Notes: generated from the sequence alone by a model not told the origin. A DNA stretch of 64,000 nt from Clostridium sp. BSD9I1 (GCF_900185645.1 NZ_FYAM01000024.1:1-64000), one strand, 5' to 3'; counted from the stretch's first letter, positions 7,394-18,430 are shown. Made by a program: numbers and translations.

Positions 7394-7876
7394 TTGAGTT
7401 GTAAAAATGAACTAGCAGAAGCTAAATTTCAAGAATTAAGCGAGTATATAGATTCCTTAAAGGACAAAGAAGGAGCATTAATAAGTGTACTTCATAAAGC
7501 TCAGCAGTTATTCGGTTACTTACCTGAACAAGTTCAAAAATTTGTAGCAGATAAGTTAAATATGCCTGTTTCTAGTGTATATGGTGTAGTAACTTTTTAT
7601 TCTTACTTCAATACAGAACCTAAGGGTGAATATGTTATAAGCGTATGTATGGGTACTGCATGTTTCGTAAGAGGTGCTGGAGATGTAGTAAGCGAATTAC
7701 AGCAGAAATTAGATATAAAGGTTGGAGAAACTACCAAAGATGGAAAATTCACTTTAGATGTATTGCGTTGCGTTGGCGCTTGTGGCCTTGCACCTGTTGT
7801 TACTGTAAATGATAAAGTATATGGTCATTTTACCAAAGATAGAGTTTCTAAATTGTTAGAAGAGTATGGCGAATAG
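7394..7876 (+). CDS. hydC: NADH-dependent [FeFe]-hydrogenase, NuoE-like subunit
   Basis: A 160-residue protein of the NuoE/HydC family. A helical N-terminal part (10-75; LPEQVQKFVADKLNMPVSSVYGVVTFYSYF) is followed by a thioredoxin-like [2Fe-2S] domain with ligands in CMGTACFVRG and VLRCVGACGLAP. It passes electrons between the NADH-oxidising and catalytic subunits. The start is a TTG at 7394, 9 bases after AAAGGGGG; no in-frame ATG lies nearby. It overlaps or abuts hydB, and the order C-B-A matches trimeric, electron-bifurcating hydrogenases. A Rex-like operator lies upstream. Confidence 0.92.
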   Translation: MSCKNELAEAKFQELSEYIDSLKDKEGALISVLHKAQQLFGYLPEQVQKFVADKLNMPVSSVYGVVTFYSYFNTEPKGEYVISVCMGTACFVRGAGDVVSELQQKLDIKVGETTKDGKFTLDVLRCVGACGLAPVVTVNDKVYGHFTKDRVSKLLEEYGE

Positions 7877-7889
7877 GAGGAATTATACC

Positions 7890-9785
7890 TTGAATAAAAT
7901 AAAATCTTTTGAAGAATTAAAAAAATATCATAAAGATTGCAAAAATTTAGTAGCAATAAAGCAAGTTTCTCATGAGGCTGAATTAGCTGCAGAGAATAAG
8001 AGATGTAAACGTTCAATATCAGTTTGTGCCGGTACAGGCTGTAAATCTGCAGATAGCTATCAAATAGTTGAAAATTTAAAGCATGAAATCAAAACTGCAG
8101 GCCTTGAAAATGAAGTACAGGTAAGCTTAACAGGTTGTTTCGGATTTTGTGAACAAGGTCCTATCATTAATATAAATCCTGACAACGCCTTTTATGTTCA
8201 TGTTAAACCTGAAGACGCAAAAGAAATTGTAGAAAGTCATCTACTGCAAGGGAAAATTATTGAAAGACTTTTATTTATAGAACCTACTCTTCAAAAAAGA
8301 GTTAAAAGACAAGATGAAATGTCATTTTATAAAAAACAAAAGAGAATTGCACTAAGAAATTGCGGACTTATAAATCCTGAAGATATTGAAGAAGCTATCG
8401 GAGAAAAAGCTTATTTAGCATTAGGAAAAGTTCTTACCGAAATGACTCCTGATGATGTTATAAAAATTATTAGTGATTCAGGGCTTCGTGGACGTGGAGG
8501 CGGCGGATTCCCTACAGGAACAAAATGGGGATTTGCAAAAAAATATGAAAGCTCTAAAAAATATATAATCTGTAATGCAGATGAAGGTGATCCAGGTGCA
8601 TTTATGGATCGTTCCATACTTGAAGGAGACCCTCACAGTGTATTAGAAGCAATGGCAATAGCAGGTTATGCCATAGGTGCTAATGAAGGAAATATATACA
8701 TTAGAGCTGAATATCCTCTTGCAGTTTACAGATTAGAAATCGCTATAAAGAAAGCTCATGAGTATGGACTTTTAGGCGAAAATATTTTAGGTACAGATTT
8801 TAGCTTTAATATAAATATTAAATACGGCGCTGGTGCCTTTGTATGTGGTGAAGAAACGGCTTTAATTCACTCCATAGAAGGAAAAAGAGGAGAACCTACG
8901 AACAAGCCTCCATTCCCTGCTGAAAGGGGATTGTGGGACAAGCCTACCTGTGTAAATAACGTAGAAACTTTAGCCTTAGTTCCTGCAATTATCAACGAAG
9001 GTCCTGGCTGGTTTAGTTCCATTGGTACAGAAACCTCTAAAGGAACAAAGGTCTTTGCTCTAGCTGGAAAAATAAATAATGTAGGTCTTGTGGAAGTGCC
9101 TATGGGAACTACCTTAAGAGAAATAATATACGATATTGGCGGCGGTATAAAAAATGGTCGTAAATTTAAATCCGTCCAAACTGGTGGTCCTTCTGGTGGA
9201 TGTATCCCTGTTGACCATTTAGATACTAAAATCGATTATGAATCCTTATCTAATATAGGTTCCATGATGGGTTCTGGTGGAATGATTGTAATGGATGAAG
9301 ATAACTGTATGGTTGATATAGCTAAATTTTATCTTGAGTTTACTGTAGATGAATCCTGTGGAAAATGTACTCCTTGTAGAATAGGAAACAAAAGACTTTT
9401 AGAAATGCTTACAAAAATTACTGAAGGAAAAGGTACTGAAGAGGACTTAGTTGATCTTAAGGAACTTGCCCAAACCATAAAAGATACTTCCCTTTGCGGT
9501 CTTGGACAAACTGCTCCTAATCCAATACTTAGTACAATGAAATATTTCTATGATGAATATGAAGCTCATGTAAAAGAAAAAAGATGTCCTGCAGGAGTTT
9601 GTAAGAACTTACTTCGCTATGAAGTTACAGATAAATGTATAGGTTGCACAAAATGTGCAAGAGTATGTCCTACTTCATGCATTGAAGGAAAAGTAAAGGA
9701 CAAGCATAAAATTATGCAAGATAAATGTATAAAATGTGGAAGCTGCTTTAGCGCCTGCCCTGTGGGTGCAATAATAAGAAAGTAG
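7890..9785 (+). CDS. hydB: NADH-dependent [FeFe]-hydrogenase, NuoF-like flavoprotein subunit
   Basis: A 631-residue NuoF/HydB-type subunit. In order: an N-terminal thioredoxin-like [2Fe-2S] domain (CAGTGCKSADS and CFGFCEQGP), the FMN/NADH-binding core (GRGGGGFPTGTKWGF, NADEGDPGAFMDR, CGEETALIHSIEG), an SLBB region, a 4Fe-4S site (ESCGKCTPCRIG) and a C-terminal two-cluster ferredoxin domain (CIGCTKCARVCP, CIKCGSCFSACP). It takes electrons from or gives them to NAD(H). I chose the TTG at 7890, 9 bases after GGAGG. An ATG at 7866 would add eight residues but has no ribosome binding site and overlaps hydC. Confidence 0.92.
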   Translation: MNKIKSFEELKKYHKDCKNLVAIKQVSHEAELAAENKRCKRSISVCAGTGCKSADSYQIVENLKHEIKTAGLENEVQVSLTGCFGFCEQGPIININPDNAFYVHVKPEDAKEIVESHLLQGKIIERLLFIEPTLQKRVKRQDEMSFYKKQKRIALRNCGLINPEDIEEAIGEKAYLALGKVLTEMTPDDVIKIISDSGLRGRGGGGFPTGTKWGFAKKYESSKKYIICNADEGDPGAFMDRSILEGDPHSVLEAMAIAGYAIGANEGNIYIRAEYPLAVYRLEIAIKKAHEYGLLGENILGTDFSFNINIKYGAGAFVCGEETALIHSIEGKRGEPTNKPPFPAERGLWDKPTCVNNVETLALVPAIINEGPGWFSSIGTETSKGTKVFALAGKINNVGLVEVPMGTTLREIIYDIGGGIKNGRKFKSVQTGGPSGGCIPVDHLDTKIDYESLSNIGSMMGSGGMIVMDEDNCMVDIAKFYLEFTVDESCGKCTPCRIGNKRLLEMLTKITEGKGTEEDLVDLKELAQTIKDTSLCGLGQTAPNPILSTMKYFYDEYEAHVKEKRCPAGVCKNLLRYEVTDKCIGCTKCARVCPTSCIEGKVKDKHKIMQDKCIKCGSCFSACPVGAIIRK

Positions 9786-9809
9786 ACTTAACGAAAAGAG
9801 GTGTGAAGT

Positions 9810-11546
9810 TTGAGTTTAGTTAATATTACTATAAACAATAAGGATTTTCAGGTTCAAGAAGGAACTACTATATTAAATGCCGCTAAGGAACTTAACATAA
9901 ATATACCTACTTTATGTCATTTTCATCTTCACGATAATAAAACTGAAAATCATCCTGGTTCTTGTCGTGTATGTGTAGTTGAAGTAGAAGGAAGAAGAAA
10001 TCTAGCTCCTGCTTGCTGTACTCCTATAACCCCTGGTATGGTAGTTAAAACCAACTCCATAAAAGCTATAAAAGCAAGAAGAACTATGGTAGAACTTCTA
10101 CTATCAGATCATCCGCAAGATTGTCTTCTTTGCGAAAAAAATACGGACTGTGAACTTCAAAAACTTGCAGCCGAAATGGGAATACGTGAAATTAAATACA
10201 AAGGAGAAAAATCTAAATATCCAGTAGATAATTCTAGCTACTCAATAGTTCGTGATTTAGATAAATGCATACTTTGCAGAAGATGTGTAACTATGTGTAA
10301 CAAGGTTCAAACTGTTGGGGTTTTATCCGCTATAGATAGAGGTTTTGAAACAATAATAGCTCCAGCCTTTTCAGCTCCTATGCTCGAAACTAACTGTACA
10401 TTTTGTGGCCAATGCGTAGCAGTATGTCCAACTGGCGCTCTTACAGAAGCAAATAATACTTCTAAGGTTTGGAATGTATTAAATAATGAAAAGAAGACAG
10501 TTATAGTTCAAACAGCTCCAGCAGTACGTGCTGCACTTGGTGAAGAATTTGGACTAGAACCTGGCACAGCAGTTACTGGTAAGATGGTTGCAGCTTTAAG
10601 ATCTCTTGGATTTGACCAAGTATTTGATACAGATTTTGCCGCTGACTTAACTATAATGGAAGAAGCTTCTGAGTTAATTCACAGACTTGAGCATGGTGGA
10701 ACTCTTCCTATGCTTACTAGTTGTTGCCCTGGATGGATTAATTTCTTTGAGCATCAATTTCATGATCTTTTAGATATACCATCGAGCTGTAAATCACCTC
10801 AGCAGATGTTTGGTGCTATAGCTAAAACATACTTTGCTCAAAAGATGGGAATTGATCCTAAAAACCTAGTAGTAGTTTCAGTTATGCCTTGCCTTGCTAA
10901 AAAATATGAAGCTGCAAGACCTGAAATGGGTACTAACGGAATTCCAGATGTAGACTTAGTTATAAGTACTCGTGAACTTGCTAAGATGATTAAAGAAGCT
11001 GGAATAGACTTTAACTCTTTAGATGAAGAAAACTTCGATAGTCCATTAGGAGAATCCACAGGTGCTGGAGTAATATTTGGAACTACAGGTGGAGTTATGG
11101 AGGCAGCTCTTAGAACTGCTTATGAATGGATTACAGGAGAAGAATTAGCTGACGTTGAATTTGCTAATGTACGTGGTGCTGAAGGAATACGTGAAGCTAC
11201 TATCTCTATTAAAGATACTGAAGTAAAAGTTGCTATGGCAAGCGGTCTTGGAAATGCACGTGAACTTCTTCAAAAAATAAGGGAAGGAAAAGAGCACTAT
11301 CACATGATAGAAATAATGGCTTGTCCTGGCGGGTGTATCGATGGTGGTGGCCAGCCATACATTAGAGGTAATACAGATATTATTAAAAAGAGACGAGTTG
11401 CTCTTTATACAGAAGATAGAAATAAAACTTTAAGAAAGTCTCATGAAAATCCATTTATTCAGGAACTATATAAAGACTTCTTAGGAAAACCTTATGGAGA
11501 AAAAGCTCATGAGCTTCTTCATACAACTTATATTAAAAGAAAATAA
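9810..11546 (+). CDS. hydA: [FeFe]-hydrogenase catalytic subunit, bifurcating type
   Basis: A 578-residue hydrogenase. The N-terminus is a plant-type [2Fe-2S] domain (GSCRVCVVEVEG, ACCTP), then the His-Cys 4Fe-4S domain (HPQDCLLCEKNTDCELQ), two 4Fe-4S clusters (CILCRRCVTMCNK, CTFCGQCVAVCP) and the H-cluster domain with all three signatures intact: TSCCPGW, MPCLAKKYEAARPE and MACPGGCIDGGGQP. It makes or uses H2 at the binuclear iron site. With HydB and HydC it should couple NADH and reduced ferredoxin oxidation (known for this architecture). The start is a TTG with AGAGGTG upstream. A strong terminator follows. The maturases HydE, HydF and HydG are not in the window. Confidence 0.95.
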   Translation: MSLVNITINNKDFQVQEGTTILNAAKELNINIPTLCHFHLHDNKTENHPGSCRVCVVEVEGRRNLAPACCTPITPGMVVKTNSIKAIKARRTMVELLLSDHPQDCLLCEKNTDCELQKLAAEMGIREIKYKGEKSKYPVDNSSYSIVRDLDKCILCRRCVTMCNKVQTVGVLSAIDRGFETIIAPAFSAPMLETNCTFCGQCVAVCPTGALTEANNTSKVWNVLNNEKKTVIVQTAPAVRAALGEEFGLEPGTAVTGKMVAALRSLGFDQVFDTDFAADLTIMEEASELIHRLEHGGTLPMLTSCCPGWINFFEHQFHDLLDIPSSCKSPQQMFGAIAKTYFAQKMGIDPKNLVVVSVMPCLAKKYEAARPEMGTNGIPDVDLVISTRELAKMIKEAGIDFNSLDEENFDSPLGESTGAGVIFGTTGGVMEAALRTAYEWITGEELADVEFANVRGAEGIREATISIKDTEVKVAMASGLGNARELLQKIREGKEHYHMIEIMACPGGCIDGGGQPYIRGNTDIIKKRRVALYTEDRNKTLRKSHENPFIQELYKDFLGKPYGEKAHELLHTTYIKRK

Positions 11547-11553
11547 AAATATA

Positions 11554-11596
11554 CTGAATGCCAACTTTCCATATTAGTTGGCATTCAGCTTTTTTC
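11554..11596 (+). terminator. Terminator of hydCBA
   Basis: CTGAATGCCAAC and GTTGGCATTCAG form a perfect 12-bp stem followed by C and six T. Confidence 0.92.
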
Positions 11597-11652
11597 TATA
11601 TTGAATAACTTAACATACTAGAATACAAATATTAAGATTACTCATTTCCCCT

Positions 11653-12441
11653 TTAATATGCCGCTTCCTTTAGTTCTTTTACAAACTTAGTTGCAATTTC
11701 TACTTCTTTACCTTGATTTTCAGCAATGAGTTTTACTAAGGCACTACCTACTATAACTCCATCACAATGCTCTTTATATTTTTTAACCATGGAAGCATCA
11801 GATATACCAAATCCCAAGGCTACAGGAATATCACTAAATGTTTTTACTGTTTCCATATATTCTTTTAAATCAGTATTTATGTTATTTCTCACTCCTGTTA
11901 CTCCATTTACAGAGACACAGTATACAAAGCCTCTTCCACCTTCTATTATAGCTCCTATTCTCTCCTTAGAGGTTGGTGCTACCATTGGTATTAGGTGAAT
12001 ATTTTGCTCTAGTGCATAATTGCTTATTTCTCCTCTTTCCTCTAGAGGTAAATCTGGTATTATTAAACCATCTATCCCTACCTCACTACATTGAGATAAA
12101 AATTTTTCTATACCATATTTGAATATACAATTATAATATACAAGGTATAGAACCGGAACTTGTGAAGAACTTACTCTTATTTTCTTTACTGCGTCCATTA
12201 TATTTTCTATATTTGACCCTTGTGATAAAGATCTTTGGGAAGATGCCTGAATAACTTCGCCATCTGCTATTGGATCTGAATAAGGAATTCCTAATTCTAT
12301 TATGTCTGCTCCTGACTTTTCCATTGCCAAAACCAATTCAACTGTAGTCTCTAAATCAGGATCCCCTGCAGTTATAAAGGTTATTAAAGCCTTTTCATCT
12401 TTCTTTTTTAATTGTTGAAATTTATCATCTATTCTATTCAT
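11653..12441 (-). CDS. trpA: Tryptophan synthase alpha subunit
   Basis: A 262-residue TIM barrel that cleaves indole-3-glycerol phosphate to indole and glyceraldehyde 3-phosphate. The catalytic Glu is in [15 protein letters not shown] and the catalytic Asp in [11 protein letters not shown]; the phosphate-binding end is seen in ALGFGISD. Last gene of the trp operon; its ATG overlaps the trpB stop by 4 bases, typical of coupled translation. Length is normal. Confidence 0.97.
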   Translation of the reverse strand: MNRIDDKFQQLKKKDEKALITFITAGDPDLETTVELVLAMEKSGADIIELGIPYSDPIADGEVIQASSQRSLSQGSNIENIMDAVKKIRVSSSQVPVLYLVYYNCIFKYGIEKFLSQCSEVGIDGLIIPDLPLEERGEISNYALEQNIHLIPMVAPTSKERIGAIIEGGRGFVYCVSVNGVTGVRNNINTDLKEYMETVKTFSDIPVALGFGISDASMVKKYKEHCDGVIVGSALVKLIAENQGKEVEIATKFVKELKEAAY

Positions 12442-13613
12442 AATGTAACCCCCATTTCCTTTGCCACTGTGTCTATATCCTTATCTCCTCTACCAGAAAG
12501 GCATACTACTATAATTTTATCTTTATCTAAAGTTTTAGCCAGTTTCATTGCATAAGCTACAGCATGAGAGCTTTCTATAGCAGGTATAATCCCTTCTATT
12601 TGAGAAAGTGCTTTAAAAGCATCTAAAGCTTCCTTATCTGTTGCTGGAACATATTGTGCTCTATTAATATCCTTTAAATAAGCATGTTCTGGGCCTACTC
12701 CTGGATAATCTAAGCCTGCAGAAATAGAATATACAGGCATTATTTGTCCGTTATTGTCTTGAAGAACATAAGTCTTCATACCATGAATAACACCTATAGA
12801 ACCTTTTGTAATAGTAGCTGCATGCATATCTGTATCAACACCTAATCCTGCTGCTTCTGCACCTATAAGTTTTACATCCTTATCTTCAACAAAAGGATAG
12901 AACATACCCATGGAGTTACTTCCTCCACCTACACAAGCTATTACGTAATCTGGTAATCTATTTTCCTTTTGCAATATTTGTACTCTTGTTTCATCGCCTA
13001 TAACTCTTTGAAAATCTCTTACCATAGTTGGATAAGGATGTGGTCCCATTGTTGAGCCTATAACGTAGAAAGTATTTTCAATATTTGCTACCCAATCTCT
13101 CATAGCTGCATTTACTGCATCTTTAAGAGTTCCAGTACCGCTAGTTACTGAATTAACTTTAGAACCAAGTATCTTCATTTTAAACACATTAAGTGCTTGT
13201 CTTGTTATATCCTCTTCTCCCATGAAAATCTCACATTCTAGACCAAACATAGCTGCAATAGTTGCTGTAGCTACTCCATGTTGCCCTGCTCCTGTTTCTG
13301 CTATTATTCTCTTTTTTGCCATTCTCTTTGCTAATAATACTTGCCCTAAAACATTATTTATTTTATGAGCTCCTGTATGATTTAAATCTTCTCTTTTTAA
13401 GTAAATTTTTGCTCCACCACAGGTCTTGCTTAAATTTTCTGCATAGTAAAGAGGTGTTTCTCTTCCACTATACTCTTTTAAATAATACCTATACTCTTCC
13501 ATAAACTTTTCATCTGCTATAGCTTTATTATATTCTTCTTCTAATTCTAATAAAGCTTTCATTACTGTTTCAGGAACATACTGTCCACCAAATATTCCGA
13601 ATCTTCCTTTCAT
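12438..13613 (-). CDS. trpB: Tryptophan synthase beta subunit
   Basis: A 391-residue PLP enzyme that joins indole and serine to give tryptophan. The PLP lysine is in [19 protein letters not shown], the substrate loop ETGAGQHG is intact, and the glycine-rich phosphate-binding CVGGGSNS is present. It overlaps trpA and trpF by 4 bases each. It is the classical TrpB1 type, consistent with pairing to the adjacent TrpA. Confidence 0.97.
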   Translation of the reverse strand: MKGRFGIFGGQYVPETVMKALLELEEEYNKAIADEKFMEEYRYYLKEYSGRETPLYYAENLSKTCGGAKIYLKREDLNHTGAHKINNVLGQVLLAKRMAKKRIIAETGAGQHGVATATIAAMFGLECEIFMGEEDITRQALNVFKMKILGSKVNSVTSGTGTLKDAVNAAMRDWVANIENTFYVIGSTMGPHPYPTMVRDFQRVIGDETRVQILQKENRLPDYVIACVGGGSNSMGMFYPFVEDKDVKLIGAEAAGLGVDTDMHAATITKGSIGVIHGMKTYVLQDNNGQIMPVYSISAGLDYPGVGPEHAYLKDINRAQYVPATDKEALDAFKALSQIEGIIPAIESSHAVAYAMKLAKTLDKDKIIVVCLSGRGDKDIDTVAKEMGVTL

Positions 13614-14221
13614 ACTGTTTCCCTCACTTTTTTTATAAATTCTTTTATTTTATCAAAATCCTTAAAGCCTTCTATTTCAACACCACTGGATACATCTACT
13701 ATATTAGGGTTCACTTTACTTATTCCTTCCTTAACATTATTACTATTAAGTCCGCCAGCTAAAATAAACTTTTTATTTACTTTAAAATTTGAAATTATAT
13801 CCCAATTAAAACTCTCTCCAGTTCCTCCTATTCTTCCTAATACTCTTGAGTCCAATAATATTCCATCTGCTTTATATTTATTGATTTCTTTTAAGTCTTC
13901 CTTACTAGTTACACCTAAAGCCTTCCAAACTTCATAATCCTTAAAACAACTCATATATTCATTATCTTCTTTACCATGAAATTGCAGTACATCAAGTTTT
14001 AAAGTAGAAGCTATCTTTTCTACTTCTGAAATCTCCTTATCTACAAATATCCCAACGGTTTTAATGTTTTTATCCAGTTTTTCAACCAAATTTTTTCCCC
14101 ATTCTGAGGTAATTTCTCTAGAACTTTTAGTAAAGACAAAGCCAATATAATCTGGTTTTAATTCATTAACATATTTTATATCTTCTTCTCTCTTCAAACC
14201 GCACACCTTTATCTTAACCAT
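13610..14221 (-). CDS. trpF: Phosphoribosylanthranilate isomerase
   Basis: A 203-residue single-domain TIM barrel catalysing the Amadori rearrangement of phosphoribosylanthranilate. The family start [15 protein letters not shown] holds the catalytic Cys, and [19 protein letters not shown] near residue 130 holds the catalytic Asp and the phosphate loop. Separate from trpC, as in most Firmicutes. It overlaps trpB by 4 bases and touches trpC. Confidence 0.96.
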   Translation of the reverse strand: MVKIKVCGLKREEDIKYVNELKPDYIGFVFTKSSREITSEWGKNLVEKLDKNIKTVGIFVDKEISEVEKIASTLKLDVLQFHGKEDNEYMSCFKDYEVWKALGVTSKEDLKEINKYKADGILLDSRVLGRIGGTGESFNWDIISNFKVNKKFILAGGLNSNNVKEGISKVNPNIVDVSSGVEIEGFKDFDKIKEFIKKVRETV

Positions 14222-14997
14222 TACTCTCTTGCCCCTTCTAAAAATCGCTCTAACCTTTCTATATCTTCAATATTTCTCATAAACGTTTCACCAATAAGTA
14301 CTGCTGATACTCCTAAACTTTTTAAGTATCTTATATCTTCTGAGGTTTTTATAGAGCTTTCAGAAACTACAACTTTGTGCTTAGGGATATACTTTATAAG
14401 CTTTTCTGTAGTTGTTAAATCTTCTTTGAAAGTTTTTAAATCTCTATTGTTAATTCCTATTATTTCCCCTCCGCTTTTTAATGCTTCTTCTACTTCTTCT
14501 TCATTATGAACTTCAATTAAAACATGAAGTCCAATGTAAGTAGCCAAATCATAATAATCTTTTAGTCTCCCAGGCAATAGTGCTGCAATTAATAAAATCG
14601 CATCGGCACCAATAGCTTTTGCTTGATATATTTGATAAGGATCTATGATAAAATCCTTCCTTAATATTGGCTTAGAATTAACAGCTTTAGTTATTTCTAT
14701 AAAACTATCCTTCCCTTTGAAAAATTCCTGCTCTGTTAATACAGATATAGCATTAACTTTTATTTTTCCATAAATCTTTGCAATAGCTTCTACATCAAAA
14801 TCCTCTTTTATAATTCCTTTTGAAGGTGAAGCTTTTTTTATCTCTGCTATAACAGATATCTCCTCACCTTGTAAGGCTTCTTTAAAATTTTTTATGATTT
14901 TTCCATGAGATAATTCTATCCATTTTTCTATAGGAATTTCTTTTTCTTCTTTTTCAAGCTGTAGCTTTTTATTTTCTACTATTTTATCTAGTATCAT
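14221..14997 (-). CDS. trpC: Indole-3-glycerol phosphate synthase
   Basis: A 258-residue TIM barrel closing the indole ring. Catalytic residues lie in [32 protein letters not shown] and the [10 protein letters not shown] segment. It overlaps trpD by 4 bases and abuts trpF, within an operon of continuous translation. Confidence 0.97.
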   Translation of the reverse strand: MILDKIVENKKLQLEKEEKEIPIEKWIELSHGKIIKNFKEALQGEEISVIAEIKKASPSKGIIKEDFDVEAIAKIYGKIKVNAISVLTEQEFFKGKDSFIEITKAVNSKPILRKDFIIDPYQIYQAKAIGADAILLIAALLPGRLKDYYDLATYIGLHVLIEVHNEEEVEEALKSGGEIIGINNRDLKTFKEDLTTTEKLIKYIPKHKVVVSESSIKTSEDIRYLKSLGVSAVLIGETFMRNIEDIERLERFLEGARE

Positions 14998-16013
14998 GAT
15001 GCCAGCTCCTTACTACACTTCACAAGTTCTTGTAATTTTTCTAGTGCCTTTCCGCTATCTATTAAATCAGCTGCCATCTTTAATCCTTCTTCAAAAGAAT
15101 CAATAACTTTTCCAACATATAAAGCTGTAGCAGAGTTTAATAAAACTATATCTCTCTTATACCCTTTAGCTCCTTGGAATATTTCCTTTATTATTTCTGC
15201 ATTTTCCTTAGCATCACCACCTGCTAACTCTTCCATATTACAAAGCCTCATACCATAGTCTTCAGGATTTATAATATAATCTATTACTTTACCATTCTTT
15301 AATTCACTGACAGTAGTAGTAGTAGTTAATGTAATTTCATCTAATCCATCATTACCATGAACTATCATAGCTGCTTCTCTTCCTAATTTTAATAAAACCT
15401 CTGCTATAGGATGAGTTAAATTCTTATCAAAAACCCCCATTACTTGAGATTTAATATTCCCTGGATTACAGATAGGCCCAAGTATATTAAATATAGTTCT
15501 TGCTTCTAGTTCTTTTCTTACAGGCGCTGCGTTTTTCATGGCTACATGATATTTTTGAGCAAAGAGAAAAGTCATACCCGTTTTCTCCAGACATTGTTTT
15601 GAGCTTTCAAAATCAAGATTTATATTAAACCCTAGCTCTGCTAATACATCCGCACTACCACTTTTACTGGATACTGCTCTATTACCATGTTTTATTACTT
15701 TAACCCCACCAGCTGTCGCAACTATTGCCACGGCTGTAGATATATTAAAGGTTCTTCCTCCATCTCCTCCAGTACCACAGGTATCTATTGTATTTTCTAG
15801 TTTAGTATCAAAAGCTATAGCATTTTTCTTCATAGCCTTTGCACAACCAGTAATTTCTTCTATAGTTTCACCTTTCATTCTTAACCCTACTAAAAAAGCT
15901 GAAATTTGAGAGGGAGTAGCTGTTCCTGTCATAATGTCATTCATTGCTTCTTCTGCTTCAATTATTGAAAGATTTTCTTTAGATATAACTTTTTTAATAC
16001 TTTCCTTTAACAT
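14994..16013 (-). CDS. trpD: Anthranilate phosphoribosyltransferase
   Basis: A 339-residue enzyme that adds phosphoribose to anthranilate. The PRPP-binding [17 protein letters not shown], the [21 protein letters not shown] segment and [10 protein letters not shown] are all intact. It is a stand-alone TrpD, not fused to the glutaminase. The start has GGAGGG seven bases upstream. It follows trpG after about 20 bp. Confidence 0.97.
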   Translation of the reverse strand: MLKESIKKVISKENLSIIEAEEAMNDIMTGTATPSQISAFLVGLRMKGETIEEITGCAKAMKKNAIAFDTKLENTIDTCGTGGDGGRTFNISTAVAIVATAGGVKVIKHGNRAVSSKSGSADVLAELGFNINLDFESSKQCLEKTGMTFLFAQKYHVAMKNAAPVRKELEARTIFNILGPICNPGNIKSQVMGVFDKNLTHPIAEVLLKLGREAAMIVHGNDGLDEITLTTTTTVSELKNGKVIDYIINPEDYGMRLCNMEELAGGDAKENAEIIKEIFQGAKGYKRDIVLLNSATALYVGKVIDSFEEGLKMAADLIDSGKALEKLQELVKCSKELAS

Positions 16014-16032
16014 TTATGACCCTCCTATATTT

Positions 16033-16629
16033 CTAATTCTGTTCATAACAATCATCAATTGCTAATACATTCATAACAAAATTTTTCAACATCTCAGAGC
16101 CGTATTCTGTAAGAATAGACTCTGGATGAAATTGCAGTCCATATATTGGATATTGCTTATGTTTAAGTCCCATTATAACTCCGTCTTCTGTTTCAGCCGT
16201 AACTTCTAATTCTTGTGGTAATGAAGCTTTTTCCACAATTAAAGAATGGTATCTCATCACCTTAAAATTTTCTTTTAATCCCTTGAAAAGCCCCTGTCCA
16301 TTATTTTTTATAAAAGATGTCTTCCCATGCATTATTTTATCTGCCTCTAATACTTTACCATTAAAAGCATAGCCTATAGCTTGATGTCCCAAGCATATTC
16401 CAAGGATAGGGATAGTTTTACCATATTCCTTAATCACCTCTACAGATATTCCTGATTTTTCCGGAGTTCCTGGTCCTGGAGAAATAATAATTCCTTTTAC
16501 ATCTAATTTTTTTATATCTTCAACCTTTATTTCATCATTTCTTACTACTTTAATATTGGGATATATTTCTCCAATCATTTGATATAAGTTAAAAGTAAAT
16601 GAATCGTAATTATCTATTAATAAAAGCAT
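16033..16629 (-). CDS. trpG: Anthranilate synthase glutaminase subunit
   Basis: A 198-residue class I glutamine amidotransferase that supplies ammonia to TrpE. The triad is visible: Cys in GICLGHQAIGYAF, His and Glu in GLQFHPESILTEYG. The N-terminal LLIDNYDSFTFNLYQ is typical of TrpG/PabA. As the neighbour of trpE it should serve tryptophan, but such subunits in Firmicutes may also serve folate synthesis (known for Bacillus). Confidence 0.95.
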   Translation of the reverse strand: MLLLIDNYDSFTFNLYQMIGEIYPNIKVVRNDEIKVEDIKKLDVKGIIISPGPGTPEKSGISVEVIKEYGKTIPILGICLGHQAIGYAFNGKVLEADKIMHGKTSFIKNNGQGLFKGLKENFKVMRYHSLIVEKASLPQELEVTAETEDGVIMGLKHKQYPIYGLQFHPESILTEYGSEMLKNFVMNVLAIDDCYEQN

Positions 16630-18057
16630 TTAAATCACCTCTCTCAAAGCTCTTGCCTTATTTAAAGTTTCTTTGTATTCCATTTCTGGAACAGAATCAT
16701 ATACTATTCCTGCCCCAGCCTGTACATAAGCATAGTTATCTTTAATAACTAAAGTTCTTATTGCTATACATACATCCATATTTCCATCATAGGAAAAGTA
16801 TCCCAAAGCACCAGAATATAGTACCCTCTTTATCTTTTCTAATTCATCTATTATCTCCATAGCTCTTATTTTAGGAGCTCCTGAAACCGTGCCTGCTGGT
16901 AGGCACGCTATTAAAGCATCAAAACAATCTAACCCTTCTTTAAGTTTTCCAGACACCGTTGAAACTATATGCATTACATGGGAATAGTGATCTACCTCCA
17001 TAAATCTATTAACTTTTACAGAACTAAATTCACTTATTTTCCCAATGTCATTTCTACCTAAATCTACTAGCATTATGTGCTCAGCTACTTCCTTTTCATC
17101 TTTTAGTAGTTCTTCTTCTAAAGTCTTATCTTCCTCATCAGTTCTTCCCCTTGGTCTTGTTCCTGCAATTGGGTTTGTTGTAACAATACCTTCTTGAACA
17201 CTTACTAGGCTTTCTGGTGAAGAACCAACTACTTGGAAACCATCAAATTCAATATAAAAAAGATACGGCGATGGATTCGCACTTCTAAGCCTTCTATATA
17301 TTTCAAAAGCATTAGAATTAGTTTTTACATAAAGCCTTTGTGAAAGTACTACTTGGAAAATATCACCTTTTCTAATATATTCCTTAGCCTTTTCTACCAT
17401 ATTGCAGTATTCTTTTTCAGTTAGGTTCGAAGAAAATTCTTGATTTTCTGATAATGACAATGGGAATTTGCCTTCAAATTTCTTTGTAGCTTCATTTAAT
17501 TTATTAAGCCTTATATATATTTCATCATAATCTTTATCTTCCTTTTGAACATTATAAATATAATAAATCTTGTGCCTATAATGGTCATAACATATAACGG
17601 TTTTATAAAAAGTTAACGCAGCTTCAGGAATATCTATTTCTTTGACATTATTATCTGGAAGCATTTCATATTGTCTTATAACATCATAGCCTACATATCC
17701 TATAGCTCCTCCACTAAACGGAATTTTAGAACCTAAAGGATTATAATTTACCTTTAATAACTCCTTTAAAACCTCTAATACTTTACCTTTTTTATTCTCT
17801 ATCTCATCCTTATTTTTTCTTATTGTTATATTATCTTTATTACTTGTAATAGTCATATAAGGTTCTGCCCCAATAAAAGAATATCTTCCACATTGTTTAT
17901 CATTAAATACACTCTCTAATAAACACCGATTACTGCCTTTAAGACTATAAAAAATGTTTATCGGTGTCACTTCATCACCATTAGCTTCTAAAACAACTGG
18001 GAAAACCGCTCCTTCCTTTTTTAACTTTTCAAACTGTTCTTTAGTAATGTTAATCAT
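16630..18057 (-). CDS. trpE: Anthranilate synthase component I
   Basis: A 475-residue chorismate-using enzyme making anthranilate with TrpG. The N-terminal LLES segment is the tryptophan feedback site, and the C-terminal catalytic region shows [11 protein letters not shown], the GTRPRG loop, [13 protein letters not shown] and [16 protein letters not shown]. The frame is open to 18159, but the ATG at 18057 follows AGGAGGGGG and matches the family start. The longer version would translate the T-box terminator. First gene of trpEGDCFBA. Confidence 0.96.
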   Translation of the reverse strand: MINITKEQFEKLKKEGAVFPVVLEANGDEVTPINIFYSLKGSNRCLLESVFNDKQCGRYSFIGAEPYMTITSNKDNITIRKNKDEIENKKGKVLEVLKELLKVNYNPLGSKIPFSGGAIGYVGYDVIRQYEMLPDNNVKEIDIPEAALTFYKTVICYDHYRHKIYYIYNVQKEDKDYDEIYIRLNKLNEATKKFEGKFPLSLSENQEFSSNLTEKEYCNMVEKAKEYIRKGDIFQVVLSQRLYVKTNSNAFEIYRRLRSANPSPYLFYIEFDGFQVVGSSPESLVSVQEGIVTTNPIAGTRPRGRTDEEDKTLEEELLKDEKEVAEHIMLVDLGRNDIGKISEFSSVKVNRFMEVDHYSHVMHIVSTVSGKLKEGLDCFDALIACLPAGTVSGAPKIRAMEIIDELEKIKRVLYSGALGYFSYDGNMDVCIAIRTLVIKDNYAYVQAGAGIVYDSVPEMEYKETLNKARALREVI

Positions 18058-18079
18058 AATGTCCCCCTCCTTTATAAAC

Positions 18080-18118
18080 AAAAAAAGCCACTTCGTCCAA
18101 ATAATGGGACGAAGTGGC
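18080..18118 (-). terminator. T-box terminator, module 2
   Basis: GCCACTTCGTCC pairs with GGACGAAGTGGC, followed by seven T on the minus strand. It ends about 10 bp from the trpE ribosome binding site. Confidence 0.9.
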
Positions 18119-18167
18119 CGTGGTACCACCCATATTAATTTTACATTACAGTAGCACATTTATAAAA

Positions 18168-18202
18168 TAAAAAACACTTCATCCCTGCTAGGACGAAGTG
18201 TT
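18168..18202 (-). terminator. T-box terminator, module 1
   Basis: AACACTTCGTCC pairs with GGATGAAGTGTT (one G-T pair) followed by TTTTTT. The stem sequence is nearly the same as in module 2, which points to duplication. Confidence 0.85.
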
Positions 18203-18430
18203 GCACTCGTTATGCCACCTAAATATAAAATCATCTTTATCAGATACAGATTTTCTCGATATCCTATCCTTTTAACGGTGGATTCCCGGATAATGCTACT
18301 ATAGGCAATTGCAATTTAAACCTAATTGGCATTTCATCTCACAGACCCATTCAATATAGACTACAGTACCTGGCTTGCACCACCCCAGATTCGCTAAAAC
18401 TAAACTTCCATATCTACTCTTTCTGATCAT

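Noticed and set aside
18058-18159. N-terminal extension of trpE
   Set aside because: It crosses the T-box terminator; the ATG at 18057 has a strong ribosome site.
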